Under the pieces are notes generated by a model. The model had not been told where the DNA came from and did not search any database. It saw only the letters and a list, made by a program, of their open reading frames with translations. Shown piece by piece: positions 8,223 through 14,987 of a stretch of DNA of 19,712 nucleotides. The stretch comes from UMGS1649 sp045659265 (GTDB lineage Bacteria > Bacillota > Clostridia > TANB77 > CAG-465). A program made the translations under genes and the position numbers. Within the stretch, counting starts at the first letter, position 1. Each line of letters opens with the position of its first letter. The stretch covers positions 1 to 19,712 of the forward strand of contig JAZOWO010000089.1 of the NCBI GenBank assembly GCA_045659265.1. The letters run 5' to 3'.

Positions 8223-8277
8223 TTTACAATTTTATCATTATGTGATATAGTGATAAAAATGAAGTGAGGTGATAAAA
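8192..8277. promoter_or_regulatory. Cluster of TGATAAAA motifs, candidate operator sites
   Basis: TGATAAAA occurs at 8192-8199, 8251-8258 and 8270-8277, and as its reverse complement TTTTATCA at 8230-8237. The 8230-8237/8251-8258 pair makes an 8-bp inverted repeat with a 13-base centre spanning the -10 region of the promoter at 8223-8251. GTGATAAAAATGAA (8250-8263) and GTGATAAAATGAA (8269-8281) form a near-direct repeat 19 bases apart that also covers the ribosome binding site and start codon. I infer repressor or activator binding; the AT richness makes chance copies possible. Confidence 0.45.
8223..8251 (+). promoter_or_regulatory. Early promoter with extended -10
   Basis: TTTACA (8223-8228), 17-base spacer, TATAGT (8246-8251), with TG one base before the -10 (8243-8244), an extended -10 element. 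Transcription would start near 8258, about 20 bases before the helicase ATG. It probably drives the early block. Confidence 0.65.
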
Positions 8278-9566
8278 TGAAAGTTGAATTATATGACTAT
8301 CAAAAAAATATCATAAATGAAATTTTACAAAAAGGTGATACATCAGTTGCTCTTTTCATGGATATGGGTACTGGTAAAACACTAACATCACTTGGATTAT
8401 TTGAAAAATATTTTGAACGAGGTGAAGTTAACAAGTTATTAGTTATTTGTCTTAAAAATAAAATACGTGATTGGAAAGAAGAAATAGAAAAACAATTCGA
8501 AGACTTTGAAGATTTTGACGTAATAAATTTTGAAAGTGTTTGGAGAGCAAAAAGAGCTGATTTTTATAAAAAATTTATTGATGAAAAGACAATGATTATT
8601 ATTGACGAAAGTCAAAAAATAAAATCATATAAATCAAAAGTCACACAATTTTTAATGGAGTTAAAATATCAAACTAAATATAAAGTGTTATTAACAGGTA
8701 CTCCACAAAATCAACAATATATAGACTATTATCCACAAATGAGATTTATAGATAGTGAAACATACGATATTGACCACAAACATTTTAGAGCAAAATATCT
8801 AATTGAAATATTAGATACAAATAAAGGTAGATATTTTTATCGTATTGTTGGTTATAGAAACGAGGGTCTATTGAATAAAGCTATTGTAGATAAATCATAT
8901 TATCATACGTACACGAGTGATTATGATGAACCTAGAGAAATTTATGAAAACATAGAACACTCAAAGGATGCACTTAAGTTTCAAAAAGATAGAGTGTGGA
9001 TTGACCCTAAGGGAGAAAAAGAGGATGTACTTGGCGACAGTGAGATGGCACTTAGAATTTATATGAGACAAAGTTGTTCTGGATTTTTACGAGACATAGA
9101 CATAGAAAGTCCAAAAGAAGAGTGGTTAGAAAACTTTTTTGAAATATGTCCTGAACGTGTTGTAATATTTACTAACTTTGTTAGAGAGATAGAGAAGATA
9201 CGTGAGTTATGTAAGAAAGTTGGTAGACCTTGTAGTGTTTATTATGGGGCAGAAAAAGATTTAACTAATTTTAAGAATAATAGTAATGGTGTAGCAATAG
9301 TTAATTACCAGAGCGGTGCAACAGGAATAAATGACTTATGTATTGCACATTATGGAATATTCTATTCACCAACGGAAGACTATATATTATTTGCACAAGC
9401 TAAGGCTAGGTTAGATAGAATAGGACAAACAAAACAACCTGTTTTTTATTACTTAAGTACTAGAGGTAGCGTTGAGCAAGCAATATATAAATCACTTAAA
9501 AAAGGTGAAAGCTTTGATGTAGATATGTTTGATATGTGGTTGGAGGAAAAAGGTTATGGATGTTAA
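8277..9566 (+). CDS. SNF2-like superfamily 2 DNA helicase/translocase
   Basis: A 429-residue protein; ATG 8277 follows GTGAGGTGAT. Lobe 1 has the Q-like LYDYQKNII (5-13), Walker A MGTGKT (30-35), motif II IIDESQK (108-114, a DESQ box in place of DEAH/DEXH) and motif III LLTGTPQN (138-145). Lobe 2 has a segment VVIFTNF (295-301), QSGATGIND (345-353, motif V) and motif VI ARLDRIGQ (377-384), the RxxRxGQ form typical of SNF2 proteins. Length is that of compact phage SNF2 helicases, with no added nuclease domain. Known use: ATP-driven movement on duplex DNA; many phages pair it with a VRR-NUC nuclease, found here at 15642. The precise role in replication or recombination is not known. It leads the early block. 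Confidence 0.92.
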   Translation: MKVELYDYQKNIINEILQKGDTSVALFMDMGTGKTLTSLGLFEKYFERGEVNKLLVICLKNKIRDWKEEIEKQFEDFEDFDVINFESVWRAKRADFYKKFIDEKTMIIIDESQKIKSYKSKVTQFLMELKYQTKYKVLLTGTPQNQQYIDYYPQMRFIDSETYDIDHKHFRAKYLIEILDTNKGRYFYRIVGYRNEGLLNKAIVDKSYYHTYTSDYDEPREIYENIEHSKDALKFQKDRVWIDPKGEKEDVLGDSEMALRIYMRQSCSGFLRDIDIESPKEEWLENFFEICPERVVIFTNFVREIEKIRELCKKVGRPCSVYYGAEKDLTNFKNNSNGVAIVNYQSGATGINDLCIAHYGIFYSPTEDYILFAQAKARLDRIGQTKQPVFYYLSTRGSVEQAIYKSLKKGESFDVDMFDMWLEEKGYGC

Positions 9567-10143
9567 ATTAGTAGAAATTAAAGGTAGCTATGAACAAGTT
9601 GCAAATAGAGCAAGAACAACAGTAAATAAAACAGAGTTAGGTAAAGACCCATCAGAAGCGTTTAAAAGAAAAATTTTGATGGCTGAGCATAGTCCAATAA
9701 GAAGTTTAATTTATTGTTTCAAAATAGATGATGTTAAATCTTGGGTGGCAACACATTTTGTAAGACATCACGTAGGAGTTGAAAAATGGGTAAGTACACA
9801 AAGAAGTGATAGAACTGGTGTCAATAGAGACGAAGCTCCACAAGGAACAAAAGTTAATATGGAGATGGAAGCTAATGCACAAGCTATGATTAATATGGGA
9901 AGAAAAAGACTATGTTCTCAAGCAAGTGCAGATACTAGAAAAGTTATGCAGGCTATGAAAGATGAGGTAGCTAAACAAGACCCATACTTAGCTGACATTA
10001 TTGTCAAAGAATGTGTATATAGAGGTTTTTGTCCAGAGATGCAAAGTTGTGGATATGATAAAACTCCTACATTCCAATTAGAATTACAAAAATATAGAGA
10101 CACGATTAAGGTTGGTGAGCAAAGTGGAAAAAAGAATACCTAA
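9556..10143 (+). CDS. thyX: ThyX-like flavin-dependent thymidylate synthase (divergent)
   Basis: A 195-residue protein. ATG 9556 is chosen because GGAGG (9542-9546) lies 9 bases upstream; it overlaps the helicase end by 11 bases. Residues 43-56 (AEHSPIRSLIYCFK) and 68-86 (FVRHHVGVEKWVSTQRSDR) match the ThyX fold and its signature: RHR-x7-S-x-R in cellular enzymes, here RHH (70-72), x7, S80 and R83, R86. Known reaction: dUMP to dTMP using methylene-tetrahydrofolate, NADPH and FAD, which supplies dTTP for phage DNA. The third R of RHR is H and the spacing after the serine is one residue longer, as in a phage subgroup I recall; activity is therefore likely but not certain. Typical length is 220-250, so this form is short. 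Confidence 0.75.
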   Translation: MDVKLVEIKGSYEQVANRARTTVNKTELGKDPSEAFKRKILMAEHSPIRSLIYCFKIDDVKSWVATHFVRHHVGVEKWVSTQRSDRTGVNRDEAPQGTKVNMEMEANAQAMINMGRKRLCSQASADTRKVMQAMKDEVAKQDPYLADIIVKECVYRGFCPEMQSCGYDKTPTFQLELQKYRDTIKVGEQSGKKNT

Positions 10144-10291
10144 TACTGATACTACATATTGTATTAACAGAACGTGTGAAGATAAATGTTGGAGACATGA
10201 AAGCAATTATGATTTTAATATTAATAAATTGTATTGGTTTACAGATGCTTGTATAAAAACTTTTGGTGAAGGTGGAAATGAAAATGAATAG
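10124..10291 (+). CDS. Short Cys-rich protein (55 aa), hidden by overlaps
   Basis: Read by eye: GTG 10124 to TAG 10289-10291, in a different frame from ThyX, overlapping its last 20 bases and the first bases of the next gene. A weak GGTGAG (10114-10119) lies 4 bases before GTG. Cysteines are C13, C18, C22 and C43, in the pattern C-x4-C-x3-C-x-R-H (13-25), then a later C. The pattern C-(x)4-C-(x)3-C-(x)-(R)-H followed by a basic, Tyr/Trp-rich stretch recurs in small proteins of Firmicutes gut phages, probably a zinc-binding fold. Without it, 130 bases after ThyX would be empty, which is rare here. Function unknown. Confidence 0.6.
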   Translation: MEKRIPNTDTTYCINRTCEDKCWRHESNYDFNINKLYWFTDACIKTFGEGGNENE

Positions 10292-10763
10292 AGATGAATT
10301 TAGAAAAATAAAAAGTTTCTCAAAAGAAGAAATGGAAAGATGGTTAAGTTACGATAGAAATATGGTATATAACACACTACGTAAAGAATTTAATGATATG
10401 TATAAAGATGAATTAGACTCATCAGTACAAAACTTTTTGGTGGCTATTGCATATACATTACATTTCAACGAAGACTTACATCTAACAAAAGATGAGTTAG
10501 CTAGTTTTATGAGTGATTTATTTGTGTCAGTTGAATTATTTAGAAAAGGTGAATATAATCCAAAAGACTACGAAGACCAATTAAAAGAAGATGGAATAAC
10601 ATTCGATTATAATTATGATTATAGTAAATTGTATAGAGAAAAAGATACTCCACATAAGAATAAATGTGATGCTGCAATAAAATACATTAACGACAATTGT
10701 GCTGATGATGAAAATTGTAAAAGAGTTAAAACTATTTTGGAGGACAACAATGAAAGTATTTAG
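10284..10763 (+). CDS. Hypothetical protein, helical
   Basis: A 159-residue protein. Start ATG 10284 lies 8 bases after AAGGTGG (10269-10275), better than ATG 10278 or the upstream TTG at 10263. It overlaps the Cys-rich gene by 8 bases and the next gene by 14. The sequence is acidic and helical, beginning MNRDEFRKIKSF and with many Asp, Glu, Lys and Tyr. Residues about 48-90 make a hydrophobic helical core (VQNFLVAIAYTLHF). I see no known motif. It opens an overlapping run of unknown genes up to 12687. Confidence 0.75.
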   Translation: MNRDEFRKIKSFSKEEMERWLSYDRNMVYNTLRKEFNDMYKDELDSSVQNFLVAIAYTLHFNEDLHLTKDELASFMSDLFVSVELFRKGEYNPKDYEDQLKEDGITFDYNYDYSKLYREKDTPHKNKCDAAIKYINDNCADDENCKRVKTILEDNNESI

Positions 10764-11202
10764 ATTTATGAGTAACGAAGAATTTGAAAGATTTAATAGG
10801 GGTGAAAAACTATTAAATTACAATAAACATTGGAAAGAGAATAAGACTGACTCAGAAGGCTTCTGCTTCTTTGATTTGGAAGATTTTAAACCAGAAGATG
10901 CTATGCATTTCTTAACTGGTATCGTACCTCTAGATATATGTGCTGTATTTGAGGTTGATGAGAGTTACCTAAATAAAAGTTGTGGTAGGTACGCTAAGCC
11001 ATTTCAAGGATTAACTGGAGACCCGTTAGTAGATTTACTTAAAGCTATAATGGGTCAAACCGAAAGTTTTGATGCAAAAGAATATTGTACAACAGAAAAT
11101 TTCAATAATGAGAATTTCAAATTGGTAAAATACACAAAAGAGTGCTATAAAAGCTGGAACTCTGAAGGAAAAGAAAATTTTAATTGGGAGGACGTAAAAT
11201 GA
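10750..11202 (+). CDS. Hypothetical protein, possibly ADP-ribosyltransferase-like fold (weak)
   Basis: A 150-residue protein; ATG 10750 lies 6 bases after GGAGG. It overlaps the previous gene by 14 bases and the next by 4 (ATGA). The start KVFRFMSNEEFERFNRG, then T-x-S-x-G-F-C-F-F (33-41) and a later hydrophobic beta strand with ICAVFEVDE (61-69) and G-R-Y (79-81), resemble a small family I have seen in gut phages. The order, an (Y/F)-R-x-(M)-S strand with later T-x-S and F-x strands, recalls ADP-ribosyltransferase-fold proteins. The catalytic E or HY residues cannot be fixed from one sequence, so this is only a lead. Confidence 0.55.
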   Translation: MKVFRFMSNEEFERFNRGEKLLNYNKHWKENKTDSEGFCFFDLEDFKPEDAMHFLTGIVPLDICAVFEVDESYLNKSCGRYAKPFQGLTGDPLVDLLKAIMGQTESFDAKEYCTTENFNNENFKLVKYTKECYKSWNSEGKENFNWEDVK

Positions 11203-11585
11203 AAAAAGATTTAGAATGGTTCTGTATGGAATGGGATATGTCAACAGAACGACCTTGTGTAATAAACGTAATGTATGCTATAGACGTAAATGATTTAAAG
11301 AAAAGATTAAAAAACAAAGAGATAAAAAATTATAATGAACTTAGAGGCTATTTAAAAAAAGAATTTATGTATCGTTTTTGGTGTAAGTGTGAACATGAAA
11401 TAGTAGTTAACTCATGGCCTCATAGAGACCGCTCTGATGAAAGAAAAGTTGATGTTTATGCTCAAATATCACCAAATCTAGATAGAATAACAGAGTATGT
11501 AATAAGAGAACTAAATTTAGATTTCGAATATTCGGGAGATGACTATGACCATACTTTTGGATTAGAAGGAGGTTTGTTATGTTAA
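11199..11585 (+). CDS. Hypothetical phage protein (conserved early family)
   Basis: A 128-residue protein; ATG 11199 has GGGAGG (11186-11191) 7 bases upstream and overlaps the previous stop as ATGA. The segment F-M-Y-R-F-W-C-K-C-E-H-E-I-V-V (63-77) and later K-V-D-V-Y-x-Q-I-x-x-N-x-D-R-I (90-104) are the strong marks. Many Firmicutes gut phages carry a protein with these two segments; I know no function for it. It lies in the overlapping run 10284-12687 and overlaps the next gene by 7 bases. Confidence 0.75.
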   Translation: MKKDLEWFCMEWDMSTERPCVINVMYAIDVNDLKKRLKNKEIKNYNELRGYLKKEFMYRFWCKCEHEIVVNSWPHRDRSDERKVDVYAQISPNLDRITEYVIRELNLDFEYSGDDYDHTFGLEGGLLC

Positions 11586-12022
11586 CAGATGGATATGGAT
11601 ACGTATTAAACGGTAAAGCTACCTACATAGATATAGCAGAAAAACTTAGAAACAGATTACCTGTAATTATATGTTGGACAGATGAACTTGGTTGGTGTGA
11701 AAATATACTATTTACATTTGGAACATACCAACAAAAAGAACCACTTAACATATTAACTGGATATCATGCGATGCAACCAATAGAAAATATGTTATTTGTT
11801 GCTACAGACACAGGTTTCGCAGGATTTGACGTAAATGAAAATGTTATATCAGAAAGTTATATAGCAGAGAAATTAAAAAGACACACAGGAAACATAACAA
11901 CGGAAAGACTTTCAGTGTTGATAAATAACATAAAACACACACTACATAATATGATAATTGACCCAAAAGCGTATGATTTTGATTTCAAATTTAAAAAGAT
12001 GGAGGTAGAGGAAGATGGATAA
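11579..12022 (+). CDS. Hypothetical protein
   Basis: A 147-residue protein; ATG 11579 follows AGAAGGAGG with 6-base spacing and overlaps the previous gene by 7 bases. N-terminal half looks alpha/beta with a Trp-rich segment CWTDELGWCENILFTFGTY (32-50). Residues about 104-127 form a basic helix (RHTGNITTERLSVLINNIKH). I do not recognise a family. No signal peptide or membrane span is seen. Confidence 0.7.
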   Translation: MLTDGYGYVLNGKATYIDIAEKLRNRLPVIICWTDELGWCENILFTFGTYQQKEPLNILTGYHAMQPIENMLFVATDTGFAGFDVNENVISESYIAEKLKRHTGNITTERLSVLINNIKHTLHNMIIDPKAYDFDFKFKKMEVEEDG

Positions 12023-12311
12023 ATTAGAAAAATTAGGATATAAAAAATCTGATAACCACCCTACTCCAGCAGGACCAGGGGAATGGACAACACAAGACGA
12101 AAGACAAATCGATTACTTAATGAAAGATGATGACGGTAACAGAGAAAGAATGATAATAATACCTAAAGAGCGTGTGGTATGGGTGTCAGCTATAAAAGCT
12201 ATGAATGGTAAAAAGAATAGAATACCAGCACCATTATCATTCGATGAAGTTAAAGCATTATATGATGTTGTAACTAAATTGGAGGAAGAATATGAAACAG
12301 ATGGTATATAA
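12015..12311 (+). CDS. Hypothetical protein
   Basis: A 98-residue charged protein; ATG 12015 overlaps the previous gene by 8 bases and has GGAGG (12002-12006) 8 bases upstream. Residues 9-26 contain YKKSDNHPTPAGPGEWTTQ, then a beta-strand-like R-M-I-I-I-P (45-50), and a helix at the C-terminus. No catalytic motif. Its overlap with both neighbours suggests translational coupling. Function unknown. Confidence 0.7.
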   Translation: MDKLEKLGYKKSDNHPTPAGPGEWTTQDERQIDYLMKDDDGNRERMIIIPKERVVWVSAIKAMNGKKNRIPAPLSFDEVKALYDVVTKLEEEYETDGI

Positions 12312-12687
12312 AAAAGAAAGATGTAGAGAGATATTAGATGAAGGTACATATAAAGGATTTAACTATGTTATATATAGTTTAGGTCTTCATCCAACAGCAT
12401 ACGTAGAGATACCAAAAGAGCATAGATTATATGACGTATCTGATGATGAATTGGACTACATAGATGTACACGGTGGTATAACATATAATTCAGACCACTT
12501 ACCTATGCCAGATGGAACAAATAAAGATGGATGTTTTATTGGTTGGGATTATGCACACTGCTATGATTACAGTGGAATATATGAAATAGCAGAATTACCA
12601 AGTGATAGCTCACTAATGAATTCTAAAAAATGGACTACGGAAGAAATATTAGATGACGTTTTTAGTGTAATAAATCAAATTTTTTAG
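12292..12687 (+). CDS. Hypothetical protein (widespread phage family)
   Basis: A 131-residue protein; ATG 12292 follows GGAGG by 6 bases and overlaps the previous gene by 20 bases. The segments K-G-F-N-Y-V-I-Y-S-L-G-L-H-P-x-A-Y-V-E-I-P (21-41), D-V-H-G-G-I-T-Y (58-65) and I-G-W-D-Y-A-H (83-89) are distinctive and recur in many Firmicutes phages. D-V-H-G-G and G-W-D-Y-A-H look like a metal or active-site layout, but no named enzyme family is recognised by me. It is the last gene of the overlapping unknown run; a promoter for the next gene follows 9 bases later. Confidence 0.75.
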   Translation: MKQMVYKKERCREILDEGTYKGFNYVIYSLGLHPTAYVEIPKEHRLYDVSDDELDYIDVHGGITYNSDHLPMPDGTNKDGCFIGWDYAHCYDYSGIYEIAELPSDSSLMNSKKWTTEEILDDVFSVINQIF

Positions 12688-12696
12688 AAAAAAGTA

Positions 12697-12725
12697 TTTA
12701 CAATATAAACAAAATATGTTATAAT
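12697..12725 (+). promoter_or_regulatory. Sigma-A promoter with extended -10, before winged-helix gene
   Basis: TTTACA (12697-12702), 17-base spacer, perfect TATAAT (12720-12725), with TG one base before it (12717-12718). It lies in the gap between the unknown run and the gene at 12756, so the downstream nuclease cluster can be expressed separately. Confidence 0.65.
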
Positions 12726-12740
12726 GTTTATAATATAAAC
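12702..12740. promoter_or_regulatory. Candidate operator: perfect 15-bp palindrome plus a repeated half-site
   Basis: GTTTATA-A-TATAAAC at 12726-12740 is a perfect palindrome starting at the base after the -10 box. The half AATATAAAC appears again at 12702-12710, exactly 30 bases (about three helical turns) upstream of 12732-12740, between -35 and -10. A regulator bound to both would cover the promoter. The orphan winged-helix protein encoded next is the obvious candidate binder. Confidence 0.55.
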
Positions 12741-12755
12741 GAAAGGAGAGATATT

Positions 12756-13031
12756 ATGAACATAATGGAGTTTAAAAAAGAATATAACCTAGTTAAATTC
12801 GACGAAGAATATATAAAGCTATCTCCAAAAGAAGCTAGTATATTAGCTACATTACTTGAAGATAAATACAACATACATAATTACGTAGAGTTTGGTGCAA
12901 AAACAGAAAAAGATAAGCAAGTGATGAGAACCTGTGTAAACAGATTAAACAAAAAGCTTGGTAAGTTTTTGAGAATATCAGCAGTAACAAATAAAGGTTA
13001 TACAATAATACTTTACAAACAGGAGGAATAA
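12756..13031 (+). CDS. Orphan winged-helix DNA-binding protein (OmpR/PhoB C-terminal type)
   Basis: A 91-residue protein; ATG 12756 follows AAAGGAG with 7-base spacing. Residues 21-34 (KLSPKEASILATLL) match the first helix of OmpR/PhoB winged helices, 55-69 (QVMRTCVNRLNKKLG) the recognition helix, and 74-85 (ISAVTNKGYTII) the wing. It has no receiver domain, so it is a free DNA-binding domain. I infer a transcription regulator of its own operon or of other phage promoters, given the palindrome at 12726-12740 just upstream. The nuclease gene starts 1 base after its stop. What it binds and whether it activates or represses cannot be seen. Confidence 0.75.
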   Translation: MNIMEFKKEYNLVKFDEEYIKLSPKEASILATLLEDKYNIHNYVEFGAKTEKDKQVMRTCVNRLNKKLGKFLRISAVTNKGYTIILYKQEE

Positions 13032-13032
13032 G

Positions 13033-13659
13033 ATGTTTAAAGAATATAGTGATGAAGAGTTCTTTAATTCTGTATTGAGAGGTGCTAATAACGTAGTCAA
13101 TGCTGTTTGTGGAGAAAAAGATTTTTCTAGCATACCTCCATCAGTATTGCAAAATGCAGCAGATAGAGGTAGTGCAGTACACAAAGCAATAGAAGATTTC
13201 TTAAACTCAGATATGAAAACAGAACCAAACTTAGATATATCATACTTTGCATATTGGGACCAATTTAAAAAATGGCTAAATGAAAGAACTGAGATAAATA
13301 ATGTTTATGGTGTTGAGGTACGTATGATAAGTGAGGAGTTAGGGTTTAAAGGTATTATAGACTGTATAGCAGAATTTAAGAATAAAGATGATGATAGCAT
13401 ACCTACAACAGCAATAATAGATTGGAAAACATCTTCTAATTTAGATATGTTTAGGACTAGATGTCAAATGCAATTGTATTATGAATTATTAAAAGCTGAA
13501 TATCCTGAAGTAGCTGAAAAAATAACAGAATTTAGAGTTTTAAATATAACAAAAACAAGTTATAGATGGTTTAAATTTGATATAGACAATGAGTTAGGTA
13601 AATCTTTATTGTATCTATATAATACATATTTTAGAAAAGAGGCTGAAAGGAGGAAATAA
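13033..13659 (+). CDS. PD-(D/E)XK exonuclease, RecB/Cas4-like
   Basis: A 208-residue protein; ATG 13033 follows GGAGG by 6 bases. Core motifs are in the family order: RGSAVHKAIEDFL (45-57, with H50), GFKGIID (104-110, with D110), IIDWKTSS (128-135, with D130 and K132) and QMQLYY (145-150, the Q-x3-Y motif). This layout is that of RecB-type nucleases used by phages for recombination, often beside a recombinase or with a helicase. No Fe-S cysteine cluster is evident, so it differs from Cas4. Known chemistry: metal-dependent DNA strand cutting. Likely role: processing DNA ends in replication or recombination with the helicase at 8277, an inference. Confidence 0.88.
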   Translation: MFKEYSDEEFFNSVLRGANNVVNAVCGEKDFSSIPPSVLQNAADRGSAVHKAIEDFLNSDMKTEPNLDISYFAYWDQFKKWLNERTEINNVYGVEVRMISEELGFKGIIDCIAEFKNKDDDSIPTTAIIDWKTSSNLDMFRTRCQMQLYYELLKAEYPEVAEKITEFRVLNITKTSYRWFKFDIDNELGKSLLYLYNTYFRKEAERRK

Positions 13660-13663
13660 AACT

Positions 13664-14020
13664 ATGAGTTCCCGAGAATTAAGTGAAGTATCTTTAGCAA
13701 ACGGAAGCAAAATTCTAGCAGGTCAAGCAGTATATAAAATTGATAACAAAGGTGAAATTACAGTACATAGAGTTATAAAAATACTTGACTATAATATTAA
13801 AGATATACATTCACATTATGTTTTTCACATAACAGATGATAAAAAACCAAAGGATAGTTTTTTTGAAAGAGCAATAAACAAAACAATATTCCTAAAAAGA
13901 AAAGACGCATTATTGCACTCAGAGCTAAAAAAACTAAATATTGAAAAAAGAAATTTATTAAAAAAATATGAAAAAGAACTTAATGAAAAATTAGGATTAA
14001 CAACATTAATTTTAAAATAG
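13664..14020 (+). CDS. Hypothetical basic protein with C-terminal coiled coil
   Basis: A 118-residue protein, ATG 13664, with AAAGGAGG 10 bases upstream, 4 bases after the nuclease stop. Residues 14-80 look beta-rich and include H-R-V-I-K-I (35-40). Residues about 80-110 are lysine/leucine-rich (LHSELKKLNIEKRNLLKKYE), a likely coiled coil that may mediate dimer formation. Not recognised. Position suggests DNA metabolism or small accessory role. Confidence 0.65.
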   Translation: MSSRELSEVSLANGSKILAGQAVYKIDNKGEITVHRVIKILDYNIKDIHSHYVFHITDDKKPKDSFFERAINKTIFLKRKDALLHSELKKLNIEKRNLLKKYEKELNEKLGLTTLILK

Positions 14021-14036
14021 AAAGGAAATGAAAACA

Positions 14037-14987
14037 ATGATTTGTCCAGATTGTGAAATGGAAGTTGAAAAATTAAACACGAAAGGTATATGTAAACAAT
14101 GTGCAGTTAGAATTAATCAAGTTACATATATAAACAGAAGAGATGGTACAGATAAACCATATATTAAATTAAAAGATTTGAAAAAAATTGACCCAGCTCA
14201 ATATAAAAAGGCTATGGCAAAAAGGAAGTCATCGAAAGCTGGTAAAAAGAAGACTGTTAAAGAAAAACCAGTTACAGAGAAAAAAAGTGTATTAACTAAT
14301 AAAGAACAATACTACCTAAAAGTTAACAATGATTTAGAAGATTTATTTACTAAAAATCAAATAGATAAATCATTCTTAAATGTTGATTTAGCTAGTTGGA
14401 TGGAAACATTTTGGATGTTATTACAAGAAGATAATATAATATTTGATGCAACAAAAGCAGAGAGAGTATTTAATGACTTATCTTATTTATATTTACATAA
14501 TCAATTAAATGTTGATTGGAATGATACAGATACAATATTAAACAATAGCTTATATGCTAAAGCATTGTTGGAGTTACGTAGACCAACAAAAGATTTCTTA
14601 GGATTTTGGAAAATAATAGCTAAATTTATAAATAAAATAAAAGATAACGATATGCTTATGGAAGTAATCCAAGAATGTAGAAATGAATGCTGTGACAAAG
14701 CGTTACAATTAAAAAATCCACTATATCACACAGAAATAGACAATGAATTATCTCAAACAATGACAAACAGTGTTATTGTGGATAGCGACTATAAATATTA
14801 TAATGTTAAAGTTACAGTTAAAGGTTTATATGGACACAATTATAATGAAACATTCAGATTAGATACACCTTTAAAAGCATTTAATGAATTTGATGCTAAG
14901 AAAAGATTTATGGATTTTATGAAAGAAAAATTTACAAACGTTAAATATAATGAAAACAATATTAAAATTGAAGAGGTGTTTAAATAA
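14037..14987 (+). CDS. Zinc-ribbon protein with basic linker and helical domain
   Basis: A 316-residue protein. ATG 14037 is chosen over ATG 14028 because GAAAGGA lies 10 bases upstream of it and only 1-2 before the other. C3-x2-C6 and C19-x2-C22 form a zinc ribbon. Residues about 55-90 are a Lys-rich linker (KRKSSKAGKKKTVKEKPV). A helical region follows (about 90-235), then an alpha/beta C-terminal part from about 250. Zinc ribbon plus basic linker hints at nucleic-acid binding, such as a replication or transcription accessory protein. I do not recognise a named family. Confidence 0.7.
   Translation: MICPDCEMEVEKLNTKGICKQCAVRINQVTYINRRDGTDKPYIKLKDLKKIDPAQYKKAMAKRKSSKAGKKKTVKEKPVTEKKSVLTNKEQYYLKVNNDLEDLFTKNQIDKSFLNVDLASWMETFWMLLQEDNIIFDATKAERVFNDLSYLYLHNQLNVDWNDTDTILNNSLYAKALLELRRPTKDFLGFWKIIAKFINKIKDNDMLMEVIQECRNECCDKALQLKNPLYHTEIDNELSQTMTNSVIVDSDYKYYNVKVTVKGLYGHNYNETFRLDTPLKAFNEFDAKKRFMDFMKEKFTNVKYNENNIKIEEVFK

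Noticed and set aside
9529..10143. Longer ThyX starting at 9529
   Set aside because: The extra nine residues come from the helicase frame overlap; GGAGG spacing points to ATG 9556.
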